Source: Anolis sagrei
Lineage: Eukaryota > Chordata > Lepidosauria > Squamata > Anolidae
DNA: 64,000 bases
Reading direction: 5' to 3'
Assembly: GCF_037176765.1 (NCBI RefSeq)
Contig: NC_090026.1
Coordinates: forward strand, 55,718,717-55,782,716
The notes under the pieces are model-generated. The model worked only from the letters and a program-made list of their open reading frames with translations, was not told the DNA's origin and did no database searches. Position 1 is the first letter of the stretch. Each line of letters begins with the position of its first letter. Of this stretch, positions 10,291 through 22,621 are shown piece by piece. Position numbers and translations under genes: made by a program.

Positions 10291-13057
10291 TACAATTACA
10301 TTGGCTTTTGGTCCTGGGAGATTTCAATGTTCATGCCGAGACCTCTCTCTCAGGAGCAGCTCAGGACTTTATGGCCGCCATGACAACCATGGGCCTGTCC
10401 CAATTAATATCTGGTCCCACCCATATCGCCGGACACACATTGGATTTGGTCTTCACTCAGGGATGGGGTGATAGTGTCGGGGCGGAGGAGCTGACCATCG
10501 CTCCATTGTCATGGACCGATCACTACCTGATTAGGTTTAGACTTACTGTTCCTCCTAACCTCCGCAGGGGTGGTGGACCCATTAGAATGGTCCGCCCCAG
10601 GAGGCTCATGGAACCAAATGGCTTCCTGACGGCTCTTGGGGAATTTCCCACCTCCTTGACTGGCGACCCTGTCGATGCCTTGGTCTCTCATTGGAACACC
10701 GAGATGACTAGGGCAATCGACACAATCGCTCCGGAACGCCCCCTTTCGAGTAACCGAGCTAACCCGGCCTCTTGGTTTACTGAGGAGCTGGCAGCAATGA
10801 AGCGAAAGAAGAGGTGGCTAGAGCGTGTGTGGCGCAGGAATCCGACTAAATCGGCACAAACACATCTGAATACCTTTCTAAGGTCCTACGATGTGGCAAT
10901 AGCGGCAGCACAAAAAACATCTTTTGCTGCCAATATTGCATCTGCGAAGAATCGTCCAGCTGAGCTCTTCCGAGTTGTCAGGGGTCTGTTAAATCCGCCG
11001 AAAAGCGAGATCCCTGACAACTCTGGAGCTCGCTGTGAAGCGTTTGCTCGATTCTTCGCAGATAAAATTGTGCGGATTCGGTCGGTCTTTAACACCACTT
11101 TACCTGCAGTCTCTGAGAATGTGGCGAGAGCATCTGCTTGTCAGGTTTTATTGGATTCGTTTCAATTGGTTCAGCTTGAGGATGTGGACAGGATCCTTGG
11201 AGAGGTGCGACCCACCACATGCATCCTAGACCCCTGTCCTTCCTGGCTGATAAAAGAAGCCAGAGGGGGTTTGGCAGAGTGGGTAAAGGTGGTGGTTAAT
11301 GCCTCCTTACAGGAGGGCAAGATTCCAGCGAGCTTAAAGCAAGCTATTATCAAACCGCTGTTGAAAAAACCATCACTGGACCCCACTCAATTAGACAACT
11401 ATCGGCCAGTTTCCAATCTCCCCTACTTGGGCAAAGTCCTGGAACGTGTGGTGGCAGCACAACTCCAGGGATTCCTGGTAGACACTGATTATCTTGATCC
11501 GGCACAGTCTGGCTTTAGACCGGGACATGGAACGGAAACAGCCTTGGTCGCCTTGGTAGATGATCTTCGCAGGGAACTGGACAGGGGGAGTGTGTCCCTG
11601 TTAGTTCTGCTGGACCTCTCAGCGGCCTTCGATACCGTCGATCACGGTATCCTTCTGGGACGCCTCAGAGACATGGGCCTCGGGGGTACTGCTTTGCAGT
11701 GGCTCCAATCATTTCTTGAGGGACGGTCCCAGAAGGTGTTATTGGGTGACACCTGTTCGGCCCCACAACCGTTGTCGTGTGGAGTCCCACAGGGTTCAAT
11801 TCTGTCCCCAATGTTATTTAACATCTACATGAAGCCGCTGGGAGAGATCATTCGGAGTTTCGGACTGAGATGTTATCTCTATGCAGATGATGTCCAGATC
11901 TGTCACTCCTTTTCACCTGTCACCAAGGAGGCTGTCCAGACCTTGAATCGGTGTCTGGCTGCTGTGTCGGACTGGATGAGAGCTAACAAATTGAAATTGA
12001 ATCCAGACAAGACAGAGGTCCTACTGGTCAGTCGTAAGGCCGAACAGGGTATAGGGTTACAGCCTGTGCTGGACGGGGTTACACTCCCCCTGAAGACTCA
12101 GGTTCGCAGCTTGGGAGTGATCCTGGACTCATCACTGAGCCTGGAACCCCAGGTCTCAGCGGTGGCCGGGAGAGCTTTTGCGCAATTAAAACTTGTGCAC
12201 CAGTTGCGCCCGTACCTCGGGAAGTCTGATCTGGCCACGGTGGTCCACGCTCTTGTCACATCCCGAATAGACTACTGCAACGCGCTCTACGTGGGGTTGC
12301 CCTTGAAGACTGTTCGGAAACTTCAACTAGTCCAACGAGCGGCAGCCAGATTGCTCACCGGAGCGACATACAGGGAGCATACCACCCCCCTGTTATGCCA
12401 GCTCCACTGGCTGCCGATTAAGTTCCGAGCACAATTCAAGGTGCTGGTTTTGACCTACAAAACCCTGTACGGTTCCGGTCCAGCGTATCTGTCCGAACGC
12501 ATCTCCCTCTACGTCCCACCCAGGACCTTGAGATCATCTGGGGGGGCCCTGCTCTCGACCCCACCACTCTCACAAGTGAGGCTGGTGGGGACGAGGAGCA
12601 GGGCCTTCTCAGTGGTGGCTCCTCACCTGTGGAACTCACTCCCCGGGGAAATCAGGGCAGCATCATCCCTCCTCGCCTTTAGGAGGAGGGTGAAGACGTG
12701 GTTGTGGGACCAGGCCTTTGGGCACTCCAGCAATTAAAGCAGACATTCAGGCAAGTAAGACCAGCAGGACGGATAAAGTGGAACAGGAAACTAGAACTAT
12801 GAATGAGCAAACGCTGACCATGTAAAAGGAGAAATTGGGTTTGTATGGGGTTTTTATTGATTTTATTGGTTTTATGGGATTAATGTATGAATTTATGTAT
12901 GAACTGTTGTTAATTGATTGATGTAATTTTGTGTACACTTGTTTTATGATGCAGGCATCAAATTGTGCCTTGCTGCTGTAAGCCGCCCTGAGTCCCCTTC
13001 GGGGTGAGAAGGGCGGGGTATAAGAACCCCAAATAAATAAATAAATAAATAAATAAA
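10263..13057 (+). mobile_element. L2-clade LINE with an 824-codon open frame (5'-truncated)
   Basis: One uninterrupted frame (10263-12737) encodes the end of the APE endonuclease (LGDFNVHAE, LDLVFTQG, SWTDHYLIRF), then a full reverse transcriptase: LDNYRPVSNLPYLGKVLERV, SGFRPGHGTETALVALVDDL, LLDLSAAFDTVDHGIL, PLSCGVPQGSILSPMLFNIY and YLYADDVQ, whose YADD is the catalytic box. The C-terminal domain ends VVAPHLWNSLPGEIR. The first half of the endonuclease is missing, so the copy is dead on arrival, but the lack of stops means recent insertion. The 3' tail has GCCGCCCTGAGTCCC and (AAAT)n. Confidence 0.92.
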
Positions 13058-14080
13058 ATTGGTTAACAAACAAACAAAGGGGAATTACATTTTCACTCAA
13101 TATTCACACCACATGTACACACATTCATCCACAGGCATTACCATACCCTTTTCTCCCTCCTTGGAGAAGCACCTGTTAGGCCAGACCCTGATTTCCTGCA
13201 GCCTGCCAATGTATAGTTCCATAACTCCATGATTTCAAAATGCTGAAAAGCCAAAACTTCTTTCCCTAAGAACAATGCCAAGGACCAGGTCTCTGTTTCC
13301 CATACAGCAGAACCTAACTCCCTGCACAAAATCTAAGACTCCAAAAGCACACTTCTTCCTCTTCCCTTGAGAAAGAAGCCCCAAAGTGACCAGACTGCTC
13401 CCGTGCAAATCTGCCACTATCCATAGGTACACTATCTTTCTCCTTCCCATGGAGCAGAGGATAGCGGGTGTATCAGACTCCTCAGGTCGGTCACACTTTG
13501 AGCATTATTAGACTGAGTGTTTTATAGGAATATTCTGCTGATGTAGTCCCAAAGTTGTAAATTAATGATAGACATCTTCCATCCTGCCTCCATCTCACTT
13601 TCCTGGCCACATGTTGATCTTCTTGATTGGTGTTGACAAACACAAAGCTTGTGTTGACTTCCTTCTTAACATAAGGAATGTTGCAAATATTTCTGTTATC
13701 ACTGTCCCAATTCTTATCAGAGTTTACCTTTCCAATCTCATTGACAGGTTTTAATCACAAAGCAGCAAGCAGGCAGTTAGTCATTGCAGGCCTTAATATT
13801 ATACTGGTGTTTCCAAAATACATGCATGCATCCATTCCCACACATCATATTAAATTCATATTTGTCAAATCTGCACATTGAATTTCGTGTGACAAAATGA
13901 TTATAGTATTAGCTATTTCTTGAGAACAGGTTTAATGAGGGCTCTGGGCAATCTTCTTCTGCAGCAGAAAGAGAACTTCCATTACTAATCCCCACCTGGC
14001 TTTAAAAGGTTCTGTAGGGTGCACTACTTCTACAGGTATTATTGTTTGAAATCTCCATTAATTGGGTTCTCTTTCCACCT
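13058..14080. other. No recognised feature
   Basis: Sulfotransferase intron 4 sequence. Short open frames on both strands have no recognisable motifs. Confidence 0.45.
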
Positions 14081-14124
14081 AGGTTGGATCTACACTGCCA
14101 CTTAATCCAGATTATCACTAATGC

Positions 14125-14230
14125 TTTTCTTGCGTCGGCAGGACTGTTGACCAAAAGATTGGCCGTTCAAATCCCCGTGTTTCTCCACCCAAAGCATTTC
14201 CACTAACCCAACGGCCTAGCAAAGTAAAAG
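14125..14230 (+). mobile_element. Degenerate SINE fragment
   Basis: GTCGGCAGGACTGTTGACC and GGCCGTTCAAATCCCC resemble the A- and B-box part of a tRNA-derived SINE. Decayed. Confidence 0.4.
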
Positions 14231-14394
14231 CAGAATTGAACTTTTGCACAGGAAACCATAATGTGATATTAGTGGGAAAGCTCTTGATTTTTAAGCTATA
14301 AAAAAGAATTGCTTTTACAACAGTTTCCCATGGGACAACAATTGCAGAGCAAATACATCGTTCAATCAGCTACATTTTCATTTGTCTAGATTAA

Positions 14395-14697
<303 letters not shown>

Positions 14698-14763
14698 TAA
14701 AATATTGAGACTACAGATTATAGATGTTTAATAATAATAATAATAATAATAGTAATAGTAATA

Positions 14764-15151
14764 TGTCAAGATTAATTTAGTTATGTATGTGTTTTTCAAT
14801 GTGCTTCTATGTATTGCCAAGATGGATGCCACTGTGAATTGAAAATGCCATACAGAAATATTTATACTTTGAGGCTGTGATGAAGTGAACTTGAGAAAGT
14901 GAGATAAGGTTTGTACTTGCTGAGAACAGAAGGGAGTAACCAGTCTCAGCAAGAGAAGATAAGCAGATGTGAAGAGGCTTTCGGTTTTGACTAGTTCCTG
15001 AATTGTAGCTCGTTGTAGAAAGACGTGTCTGATGTATGTACTTAGTAAACTTAGTTTCTTTTGTAACTCAAAGCCTGCAGAGTCCTTATTTTGCAACTCA
15101 GTGTCTGCTTGATCTAGTATTCCTTCCGCTGGGTGTCGTCAATCTCTGACA
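14764..15151 (+). mobile_element. Solo LTR, 388 bp (fossil)
   Basis: It starts TGTCAAGATT, ends CTCTGACA and is flanked by TAATA on each side (14759-14763 and 15152-15156). The duplication lies in TAA-rich DNA, so it is weaker evidence than usual. The size and TG..CA ends fit a solo LTR; the family is not identified. Confidence 0.5.
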
Positions 15152-15154
15152 TAA

Positions 15155-15305
15155 TAATAAAACTTTATTTATATTCCGCTCTATCTCCCCAAAGGGACTC
15201 AGAGCGGATTCCAAACATAAAAGGCAAACATTCAATGTCGGAATACAAACGACAATACATCCATGCTAACGAAATTTATACAACTCAACATTTGCTGCTA
15301 TCTCA
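15155..15305 (-). mobile_element. L2-type LINE/SINE tail fragment
   Basis: AACTTTATTTATATTCCGC, CAAAGGGACTCAGAGCGGAT and GGCAAACATTCAATG mark the reverse complement of the shared L2/SINE 3' tail. Confidence 0.65.
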
Positions 15306-15642
15306 TGAAGATAGATAGCTTCTCAAATCAAATCCTGATTTTTTTCTTTTATTCAGTAAATGAAAGGGGCTTTTTCCTTGCAGAAATAGTGTTTGGATGA
15401 TATATGTTTATTAGGTTTAAAAAGGGTGAAAATGTACATGCTATTTTTGGAACAGTGAAGGTGGTCTGGAAAATGCCCCAAGTTTAAATCTGAATTAACC
15501 TTTTCTGTCCGAGGTTCAGCTCTGAAGGAGAAAAATTATCCCAATTTCTGCCAAACCTAGTTGTGTATGACTAGCATTTATGCTTTCACTGAGGGCTATG
15601 TGAAATTATATGATGTCAATAGGAAGTCCTATGCCTATAAAA

Positions 15643-15968
15643 GGAGCCTCCGGTGGTGCAGTGAGTTAAACTTGAGCTGCTGAGCTTGTTGACCGAAAGG
15701 TCTCAGGCTCTAATCCGGGGAGCAGCATGAGCTTCCGCTGTGAGCCCCAGCTTCTGCCAACGTAGCAGTTTGAAAATGTGCAAACGTGAGTAGGTCAATA
15801 GGTACCGCTCCGGCGGGAAGGTATTGGCGCTCCGTGCAGTCATGCCGGTCACATGACCTTGGAGGTGTCTACGGACAACGCCGGCTCTTCGGCTTAGAAA
15901 TGGAGATGAGCACCACACCCCTGAGTCAGACATGACTGGACTTCATGTCAGGGTAAAACCTTTACCTT
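15643..15968 (+). mobile_element. Sauria SINE with 12-bp target duplication
   Basis: It is flanked by ATGCCTATAAAA at 15631-15642 and 15969-15980. The head is GGAGCCTCCGGTGGTGCAG; the tail is BovB-like and ends CCTTTACCTT. It lies in a sulfotransferase intron. Confidence 0.9.
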
Positions 15969-16665
15969 ATGCCTATAAAAAACAGCAAGTTTGTTCAATC
16001 CAGACTGGGACAAAATAGGGAGTTAAAGCCTTCTATACCTCATGTATTGGTCCTGATCTGAAATAGGTTGGCTATTTGTAAAAGAAAATGGCAAACTGTG
16101 TACTTAATGTGTTATATTGTTTGGTCCCAAGACACTTCAATTCCTATTCCATGAGTACTTCTGCATTTTAGAAGTATAATATTTTTAATTACATGCTATA
16201 TTTGGAACATCAGCAAGATGCAAAAAATAGGAAGGGCAAACTAAATGATGTCTCTATCGCAAGAGTAGAAGGATTTTTAGATGCGCTGATATTATATTAC
16301 ACCTGTTATCCTGCAGAAATTAAATTTCTAGGCTCAGCCTTTGTGGCTTACATGTATTAGTTTAGATGCAATTTCTAACTATTTAGATATAATTTAGATC
16401 CACAATTTCCATGCAGTAACACAAAACCATCCTTTTTTTTTTTTTGCAATCATTTTAACCTGTGACAACCCAAGTTTTCATTCAGATTTCAGCAGTGCTG
16501 AAAGGCTGAATTGGTCATGCATATGCTGACAGTACACACAGAGCAGTGCAACTTGTGCATGGAAAGCTAACTTTGCTGCCTTGTTATTATTATTATTATA
16601 TTTATATTGCATGTTATTATATGTTTCACTTTTGAGTATGTCTTTATTTCTCTCTCAACATGTAG

Positions 16666-16760
16666 CAGGTTTTGGGCCCTGGTATAATCACGTGAAAACC
16701 TGGTGGAATAAGAGGAATGAGCACCCCATGCTATATCTGTTCTATGAAGACATGAAAGAG
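16666..16760 (+). CDS. SULT1B1: SULT1B-like exon 6
   Basis: The exon encodes GFGPWYNHVKTWWNKR and NEHPMLYLFYEDMKE and ends at a gtaaga donor. WYNHVKTWW and LYLFYEDMKE are hallmarks of the SULT1 fold just before the C-terminal domain. A start at 16666 gives 95 nt, the family size. A second AG three bases downstream (TAG then CAG) could give a 92-nt version lacking one residue. Phase is consistent with its neighbours. Confidence 0.92.
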
Positions 16761-16860
16761 GTAAGAGGCAAAAGGGTACATCCTTGCAGGCATATTAGGG
16801 GTAAAACATTTAAAGAAACAACTTTGCCAAGTGATACACCAGTAGTTGGTTCTTTTATGG

Positions 16861-18522
16861 CAATGGTTCTCAACCATTGGGGGTGTCATGAGGGGGTGCC
16901 AAAGACCATCAGAAAACACAGTATTTTCTGTTAGTCATGGGGGTTCTGTGTGGGAAGTTTAGCCAAATTCTCTCATTGGTGGGTGTTGATATTCTATGTT
17001 AAATTTTTGGTTTATAGCTCTATGTTTACATATGGCAGATAGGGAAGAATAGGCACAGACAGGGTAGCAACAGCAGAGATAGGATTCATTTGCGTATGGA
17101 AGCCGATTGGTCATATGCAGATTAGCGTAGGCCCAGGATTTGAAAAGGTTGTTAGGCCAAAATGACAGTTGGGAAGAGAAGAGCTAAACATTCCAAAGGG
17201 ACAGAGCCAAGGTTTTTAAAAATAGGCAGTTAGAGAGTCAAAAGTGTGAGTTAGGAATTGCTGTTTTGTGAGATGAGTTAGGGATTCCTGTTTGTGAGAG
17301 ACAGTTAGGAACTTCTGTGAGAGAAAAGAGTTAGGAACTCCTGTTAGAAATAAGAAGTTATGAAGATGTGTTAAAGACTTCTGATATATAGAAGCAGTTA
17401 GCTAAATAGAGCTCAATTTTAGGAACATAAAGAAAGCCAGTGGTGCTTTAGTCAGAAAATAATTTCAGTCAAGAGTGTGTAAAGCAAATAACATGTTTGT
17501 GAATGTGAAACATTGAAAGTCTATTTCAGAAAAGTAAACCAAGTATATTATACCGACTGTAAGCCTCAAGATTGCAACAAAACTCAAATGTAACCACACG
17601 CGTTGGAGCCAGAAGTTATAAATAAACTGTGTTACTTCGTTATACAGAAGTGTGTCTCAGTGCCTGTACAAAGGTTAAACAGTACACAGAAAGTCCCAGC
17701 TAATATAAAAGAAGAAACTGCATCATTATAAGAGTAAAGAGGTTTTTCTTAAAATAAGAAATAGTCTCTCTCTCCCTCGCTACAGTGGGGTTCTGAATGC
17801 TCTTTGATTGTAGGTGAACTATAAATCCCAGCAACTACAATTCCCAAATTTCAAGGTCTATTTTCCCCAAACACCACCAGTGTTCATATTTGGGGATATT
17901 GAGTATTTGTGCCAAGTTTGGTCCAGATCTATCATTGTTTGAGTCCACAGTGCTGTCTGGATGTAACTGAACTACAACTCCAGAACTCAAGGTCAATGCC
18001 CAGCAAACCCAGTATTTTCTGTTGGTCATGGGTTTTCTGTGTGCCAAGTTTGGTTCAGTTCCATCATTGGTGGAGTTCAGAATGCTCTTTGATTGTAGGT
18101 GAACTATAAATCCCAGCAACTACAATTCCCAAATGACAAAATCAACCTCCCCCTCCCAACCCCACCAGTATTTGTAATTTTAATCTATATGTATTTTAAC
18201 TTGTTATTGTATGATGTTTTGCATTGTACTATTAGTATTGAATCCTTGCTGTGAGCCGGTCCGAGTCCCTCTACGGAGGTTAGAGAAGACTGAGATATAA
18301 AAGTTTTAAATAAATAAATAAATAATATTCAGTATTTGTGCCAAATTTGGTCCAGTGAATGAAAATACATCCTGCATATCAGATATTTACATTACAATTC
18401 ATAACAGTAGCAAAATGACAGCTATGAAGCAGCAACAAAAAATAATTTTATGGTTCGGGGTCACCGTAACATGAGGAACTGTTATTAAGGGGTCGCGGCA
18501 TTAGGAAGGTTGACAAACACTG
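16861..18522 (+). mobile_element. SPIN-like hAT non-autonomous element with nested insertions
   Basis: Left end CAATGGTTCTCAACC and right end GGTTGACAAACACTG are SPIN/hAT-type inverted repeats. The target duplication is TTTTATGG (16853-16860) against TTATATGG (18523-18530), 7 of 8 matching. The right part holds the SPIN core with CATAACAGTAGCAAAATGAC and GGGTCGCGGCATTAGGAAGG. A solo LTR (16984-17784) and a LINE tail (about 18170-18326) are nested inside. Confidence 0.85.
16984..17784 (+). mobile_element. Solo LTR, 801 bp, inside the hAT element (fossil)
   Basis: It begins TGTTGATATT, ends CTCGCTACA and is flanked by the 5-bp target duplication GTGGG (16979-16983 and 17785-17789). AATAAA near 17620 suits a plus-strand LTR. 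It is younger than the hAT copy it split. The internal region has been lost. Confidence 0.72.
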
Positions 18523-18705
18523 TTATATGGAATATCATATGCAACGTCTTCCTGAATCAGATCAAGCACAAAAACAATAGATGCCCTTCAATTTGTGAAC
18601 TTTTATGTAGAAAACAAAGCTTGGCAAAGTAGGAAATATTATTGACTCATGGAGTGTCTGAGGACTGTATGAACACTGGCACCATTTCTATCCCATATTT
18701 CATAG

Positions 18706-18894
<189 letters not shown>

Positions 18895-19021
18895 TAACAT
18901 GAATTTCTCTGAGAATTACAGTTGGCCTTCCACACTAGAGGTTTTGACTTTTGCAGTTTTGATTATCTGTAGATTTGGTTAATATGATCTCTCTAGGAAT
19001 CTTAAGGTCCTCTAGTGCAAC

Positions 19022-19930
19022 TCTAATAATAATAATAATAATTATAATTATAATTATAATTATTATTTCGAATACAGACTGACATAGTTTTGGAACACAA
19101 CACGCCAGACATCACGATTGTGGAAAAGAAAAATGTCTGGATTATTGATGTCTCAATTCCAGGTGACAGTCGCATTGAGGAAAAACAACAGGAAAAACTC
19201 AGCCGCTATCAAGACCTCAAAATCGAACTGCAAAGGCTCTGGCATTAATCAGTAAAGGGGGTCCCAGTGGTCATTGGTACACTGGGTGCTTTGCCAGAAG
19301 ATCTCAGCCATCATTTGGAAACAATAAACATTGAAAAAATCACGATCTGTCAATTGCAAAAGGCTTGGATCTGCGCGCATCATTCGAAAATACATTACAC
19401 AGTCCTAGATGCTTGGGAAGTGTTCGACTTGTGATTTTGTGATACGAAATCCAGAATATAGATCTCGTTTGCTGTGACATGCTGTGTTTTTGTGTCAATA
19501 ATAATAATAATAATCTGTATTTGTATTATTATTATTATTATTGACACAAAAACACAGTATGTCACAGCAAACGAGATCTATATTCTGGATTTCGTATCAC
19601 AAAATCCAATATGAGTCTATGGTCAATTTCAAGCAGAAAGTAATAATAATAATAATAATAATTTTCTGCTGGAAATTGACCATAGATTCATACTGGAGGA
19701 CCTAGAGATTCATACAGGGACAATAATAATGTAATATAATATAATATAATATAATATAATATAATATAATATAAATAGTATAACAACAACAACAACAACA
19801 ACAGATTTTCTGCTGGAAATTGACCATAGACTCATACTGGAGGAGCTAGAGATTCATAGAGGGAACACTTCTCTAGAATAGATCTTCTGACAAAAAGTTG
19901 GTCATAGAGTCATGCTAGAAGTCCTAGAGA
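19022..19930. mobile_element. R4/Dong-type LINE 3' end with tail-to-tail inverted copy and short repeated modules
   Basis: 19073-19490 (+) encodes the end of a restriction-like endonuclease LINE: HNTPDITIVEKKNVWIIDV, SIPGDSRIEEKQQEKLSRYQ and GVPVVIGTLGALPEDLSHH. Its last 85 or so bases recur inverted at 19535-19605, joined through (TAA)n. A module TTCTGCTGGAAATTGACCAT then appears forward at about 19663 and 19806, inverted at about 19618-19637, and diverged near 19890. AT microsatellites lie between. Confidence 0.75.
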
Positions 19931-20079
19931 TTTCTAGAGAGGTGTTTCTTAGGTTAAAAATATAGTTCTTCTTAATTCATGGTTTTTCAACTTGTATGGG
20001 GTTCCTGTGCCCCTAAACTCAGCAAATTTGCAGGGCTGACTGTCTTCCCCAGACTTTAGTTAGACTCCTTAATGGTTTC

Positions 20080-20813
20080 TGTGAAGGAGTGTGGTTAAAC
20101 TTACTGCCACCTAATCTGTGAGGGAAGCCGGGCAACCATCAATATCAGCTTAAGAGCTATTTTATAAAGGGACTATTAATTACAGAAGGCTTTATTCATT
20201 TGATAGCGTAGCATTTACTGTCCCTGGCTTGACTTTACTTATGCAGGCTGTTCAACTTAGGAGAAACTGTATCAGGCAAGGCTTGAGGAAAACAGTAACA
20301 AGTTTATTTTAACAGGAGTATAACATGTTTAACTGTTTCTTCACAAGAGGCACAAATCTTGATTGGTTACATTAGTAATGTTTCATGAATAATCTCAGGC
20401 ACAGTCTTCAAGAAGTTTCTATAAGCAGATGTAACCCTTCTGGACAACTGTCCTAATATAACAAATAAGCTAAAAGGCTTATTCAACAGAATTCCCTATA
20501 GCACACTGGCTACAGACACATTCCCTGAATCTCCACCCAGAGACTCAGTCTTCCCTATAGCACACCGGCTACAGACACATTCCCTGAATTTCCACCCAGA
20601 GACTCAGTCTATCCAGTAGCTCACCGGCTTACTGACTGACTTTCAAAAACAGCTGCCCCATGAAGAAGCAGTTGGCTCCGCCCCCGTTGCTATGGCAACC
20701 CAGCTAATGCCAAGCCACCATCTCCAACAAAATATATTCCTTCATACTTACCATTTATCAACCACTGTCTAAACAACACATAAACATGAGAATAAAAGTT
20801 ACACATCGTCACA
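20080..20813 (+). mobile_element. Solo LTR, 734 bp (fossil), with a GC box and X-box
   Basis: It starts TGTGAAGGAG, ends ATCGTCACA and has a 5-bp target duplication GTTTC (20075-20079 and 20814-20818). AATAAA lies at 20791, just before the right end. A 60-bp unit starting TTCCCTATAGCACAC is repeated twice, with a third partial copy, at 20488-20640. Family unknown. Confidence 0.68.
20686..20699. promoter_or_regulatory. Palindromic RFX X-box next to a GC box
   Basis: GTTGCTATGGCAAC fits the RFX X-box pattern GTNRCY..RGYAAC in both half-sites. CTCCGCCCCC (20676-20685) adjoins it directly. It lies in a solo LTR within a sulfotransferase intron. Binding is inferred from sequence only. Confidence 0.5.
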
Positions 20814-20860
20814 GTTTCTTTCTTGTTTTTTAAAAAATATTTGTTTATTCATCTGAATAC

Positions 20861-21114
20861 AGGTTCAGCATGTCATATCCAAAAATCCAAAATACTCCCC
20901 AAATCCAAAATTACATTGGCAGCTGAAATACTGACATCTTTTCTTTCTGATGGCTTGGTCTATGCAAAATTGTGCTCAACATTTATCACATGCTATTTGC
21001 ATTTATAAAGTGTGTATGAATTAAATGTGGATATTTACAAATACAGATATTTCATAATCCAAAATTTAAAACAACTATGTCCAAACATTTTGGATAAGTG
21101 ATGCTCAACTTATC
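20861..21114. mobile_element. Tigger/pogo-like MITE (tentative)
   Basis: The ends TACAGGTTCAGCATGTCA and GATGCTCAACTTATCC are imperfect inverted repeats of the TTGAGCAT...TATCC type. Internal CCAAAATCC motifs suit Tigger-like elements. Confidence 0.4.
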
Positions 21115-21118
21115 CAGT

Positions 21119-21605
21119 GCCGGGATTGTGGCGCAGTTGGCTGAGTGTCAGCTGCATTAAGATCACTCTGACCAAAAGGTCATGAGTTCGAAGCCAGCCC
21201 GGGTTGGAGTGGGTTTCCAACCAATTGTGTAGCCTGTTGTCGACCTTTGCAACCTGAAAGACAGTTGCATCTGTCAAGTAGGAAAATTAGGTACCACCTT
21301 GAAGTGTGGGGAGGATAAATTAACTAATTTTATGAGGCCATAAAAAAAAGACACTAGCAAGTGCTCCGGCAGGAAGCATGCGGGGAATGTGGAGGGACTT
21401 CATCAGTGTCGCAGATGGACGATGAAAGCGACCGCTCCCTTGGCGGCCAGAAAAAGTTAAATAGCCTTTGTCTATGTCTGTATATGTTGTTTGTCAGCAT
21501 TGGCATTGAATGTTTGCCATATATGTGCACACTGTAATCCGCCCTGAGTCCCCTGCGGGGTGAGAAGGGCGGAATATAAAAGCTGTAAATAAATAAATAA
21601 ATAAA
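21119..21605 (+). mobile_element. tRNA-derived SINE with L2-type tail
   Basis: The head GATTGTGGCGCAGTTGGC and B-box GAGTTCGAAGCC are tRNA-like. The tail AATCCGCCCTGAGTCCCC and (AAAT)n matches the 3' end of the L2-clade LINE at 10263-13057, its probable mobiliser. Other copies: 50104-50576, 50806-51841 (-) and 53690-54181 (-). Confidence 0.85.
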
Positions 21606-21889
21606 CCTGTAATACTAAATGTTTGACTTGTACTTTTTAAATCCAAAATACCCAGTTAATGTTTAATATTTCTATTAAAATTAATTTCTATTAATATTTA
21701 ATATTAATATAGATGTGCTTTTTAGAGCGTTCAAATAGGAAGCCCGTGATTCTTTTTTCTTTCCTCTTTCCTCTATTGATCACGCCAAAAAAATCCTTTA
21801 ACCTGATTAAAATTAGATGTTAGAATTTTTTATTAGCATCTAATTGACATTCCTTGTTTATTGCTTGTTGTTATATTGCTTCAATTGTT

Positions 21890-21994
21890 TTTAATTTGCC
21901 TTGGGTTTTGTATTGTTACGTTGTGTGTTGAGGCCTTGGCCTTTGTAAGTCGCATCGAGTCCTTCGGGAGATGCTAGCGGGGTACAAATAAAGT

Positions 21995-22028
<34 letters not shown>
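21890..22028 (+). mobile_element. LINE/SINE 3' tail with (TAA)n
   Basis: GTCGCATCGAGTCCTTCGGG, GCTAGCGGGGTACAAATAAA and (TAA)n form a tail also seen at 27230-27412 and 59335-59565. It ends 16 bases before the last sulfotransferase exon. Confidence 0.6.
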
Positions 22029-22157
<129 letters not shown>

Positions 22158-22382
22158 AGTTCCTTGTAGCTACAACACAATTGCCCTTGTTCTCTTGTTT
22201 AGTAAATACCTTGAGCTTCCCAGTGTCTCTGCTTTTAATTAGAGGAAAAAGCAAATTCATCCTCTTCCCAGCTAGGGAATTCTGAAGACATGCAGACCTG
22301 CAATGATAAGGCTCGATGGTGAAAGGAAGTTGTGATTTATTATATACTGCACTAACATATATCTACCCAGCTTTATGTAGGT

Positions 22383-22620
22383 GGAGCCCCTGGTGGTGCA
22401 GTGAGTTAAACCCATGTGCCGGCAGGACTGACCGACAGGTGGCAGGTTCAAATCCGGGGAGAGTGCGGATGAGCTCCTTCTGTCAGCTCCAGCTCTCCAT
22501 GTGGGGACATGAGAGAAGCCTCCGACAAGGGTAGTAAAACATTACAACATCTGGGTGTCCCCTGGGCAACATCCTTACAGATGGCTAATTCTCTCACACC
22601 AGAAACAACTTCCAGTTTCT
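22383..22620 (+). mobile_element. Anolis-type tRNA-derived SINE
   Basis: A-box-like GGTGGTGCAGTGAGTTAAAC and B-box GGTTCAAATCCGGGG, then CTCCATGTGGGGACATGAGA and a tail with CTCACACCAGAAACAACTT. It lies just 3' of the sulfotransferase gene. Confidence 0.75.
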
Positions 22621-22621
22621 C

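Noticed and set aside
10263-12737. 824-codon frame as a host gene
   Set aside because: It is an LINE endonuclease/reverse transcriptase with a YADD box and LINE 3' tail.
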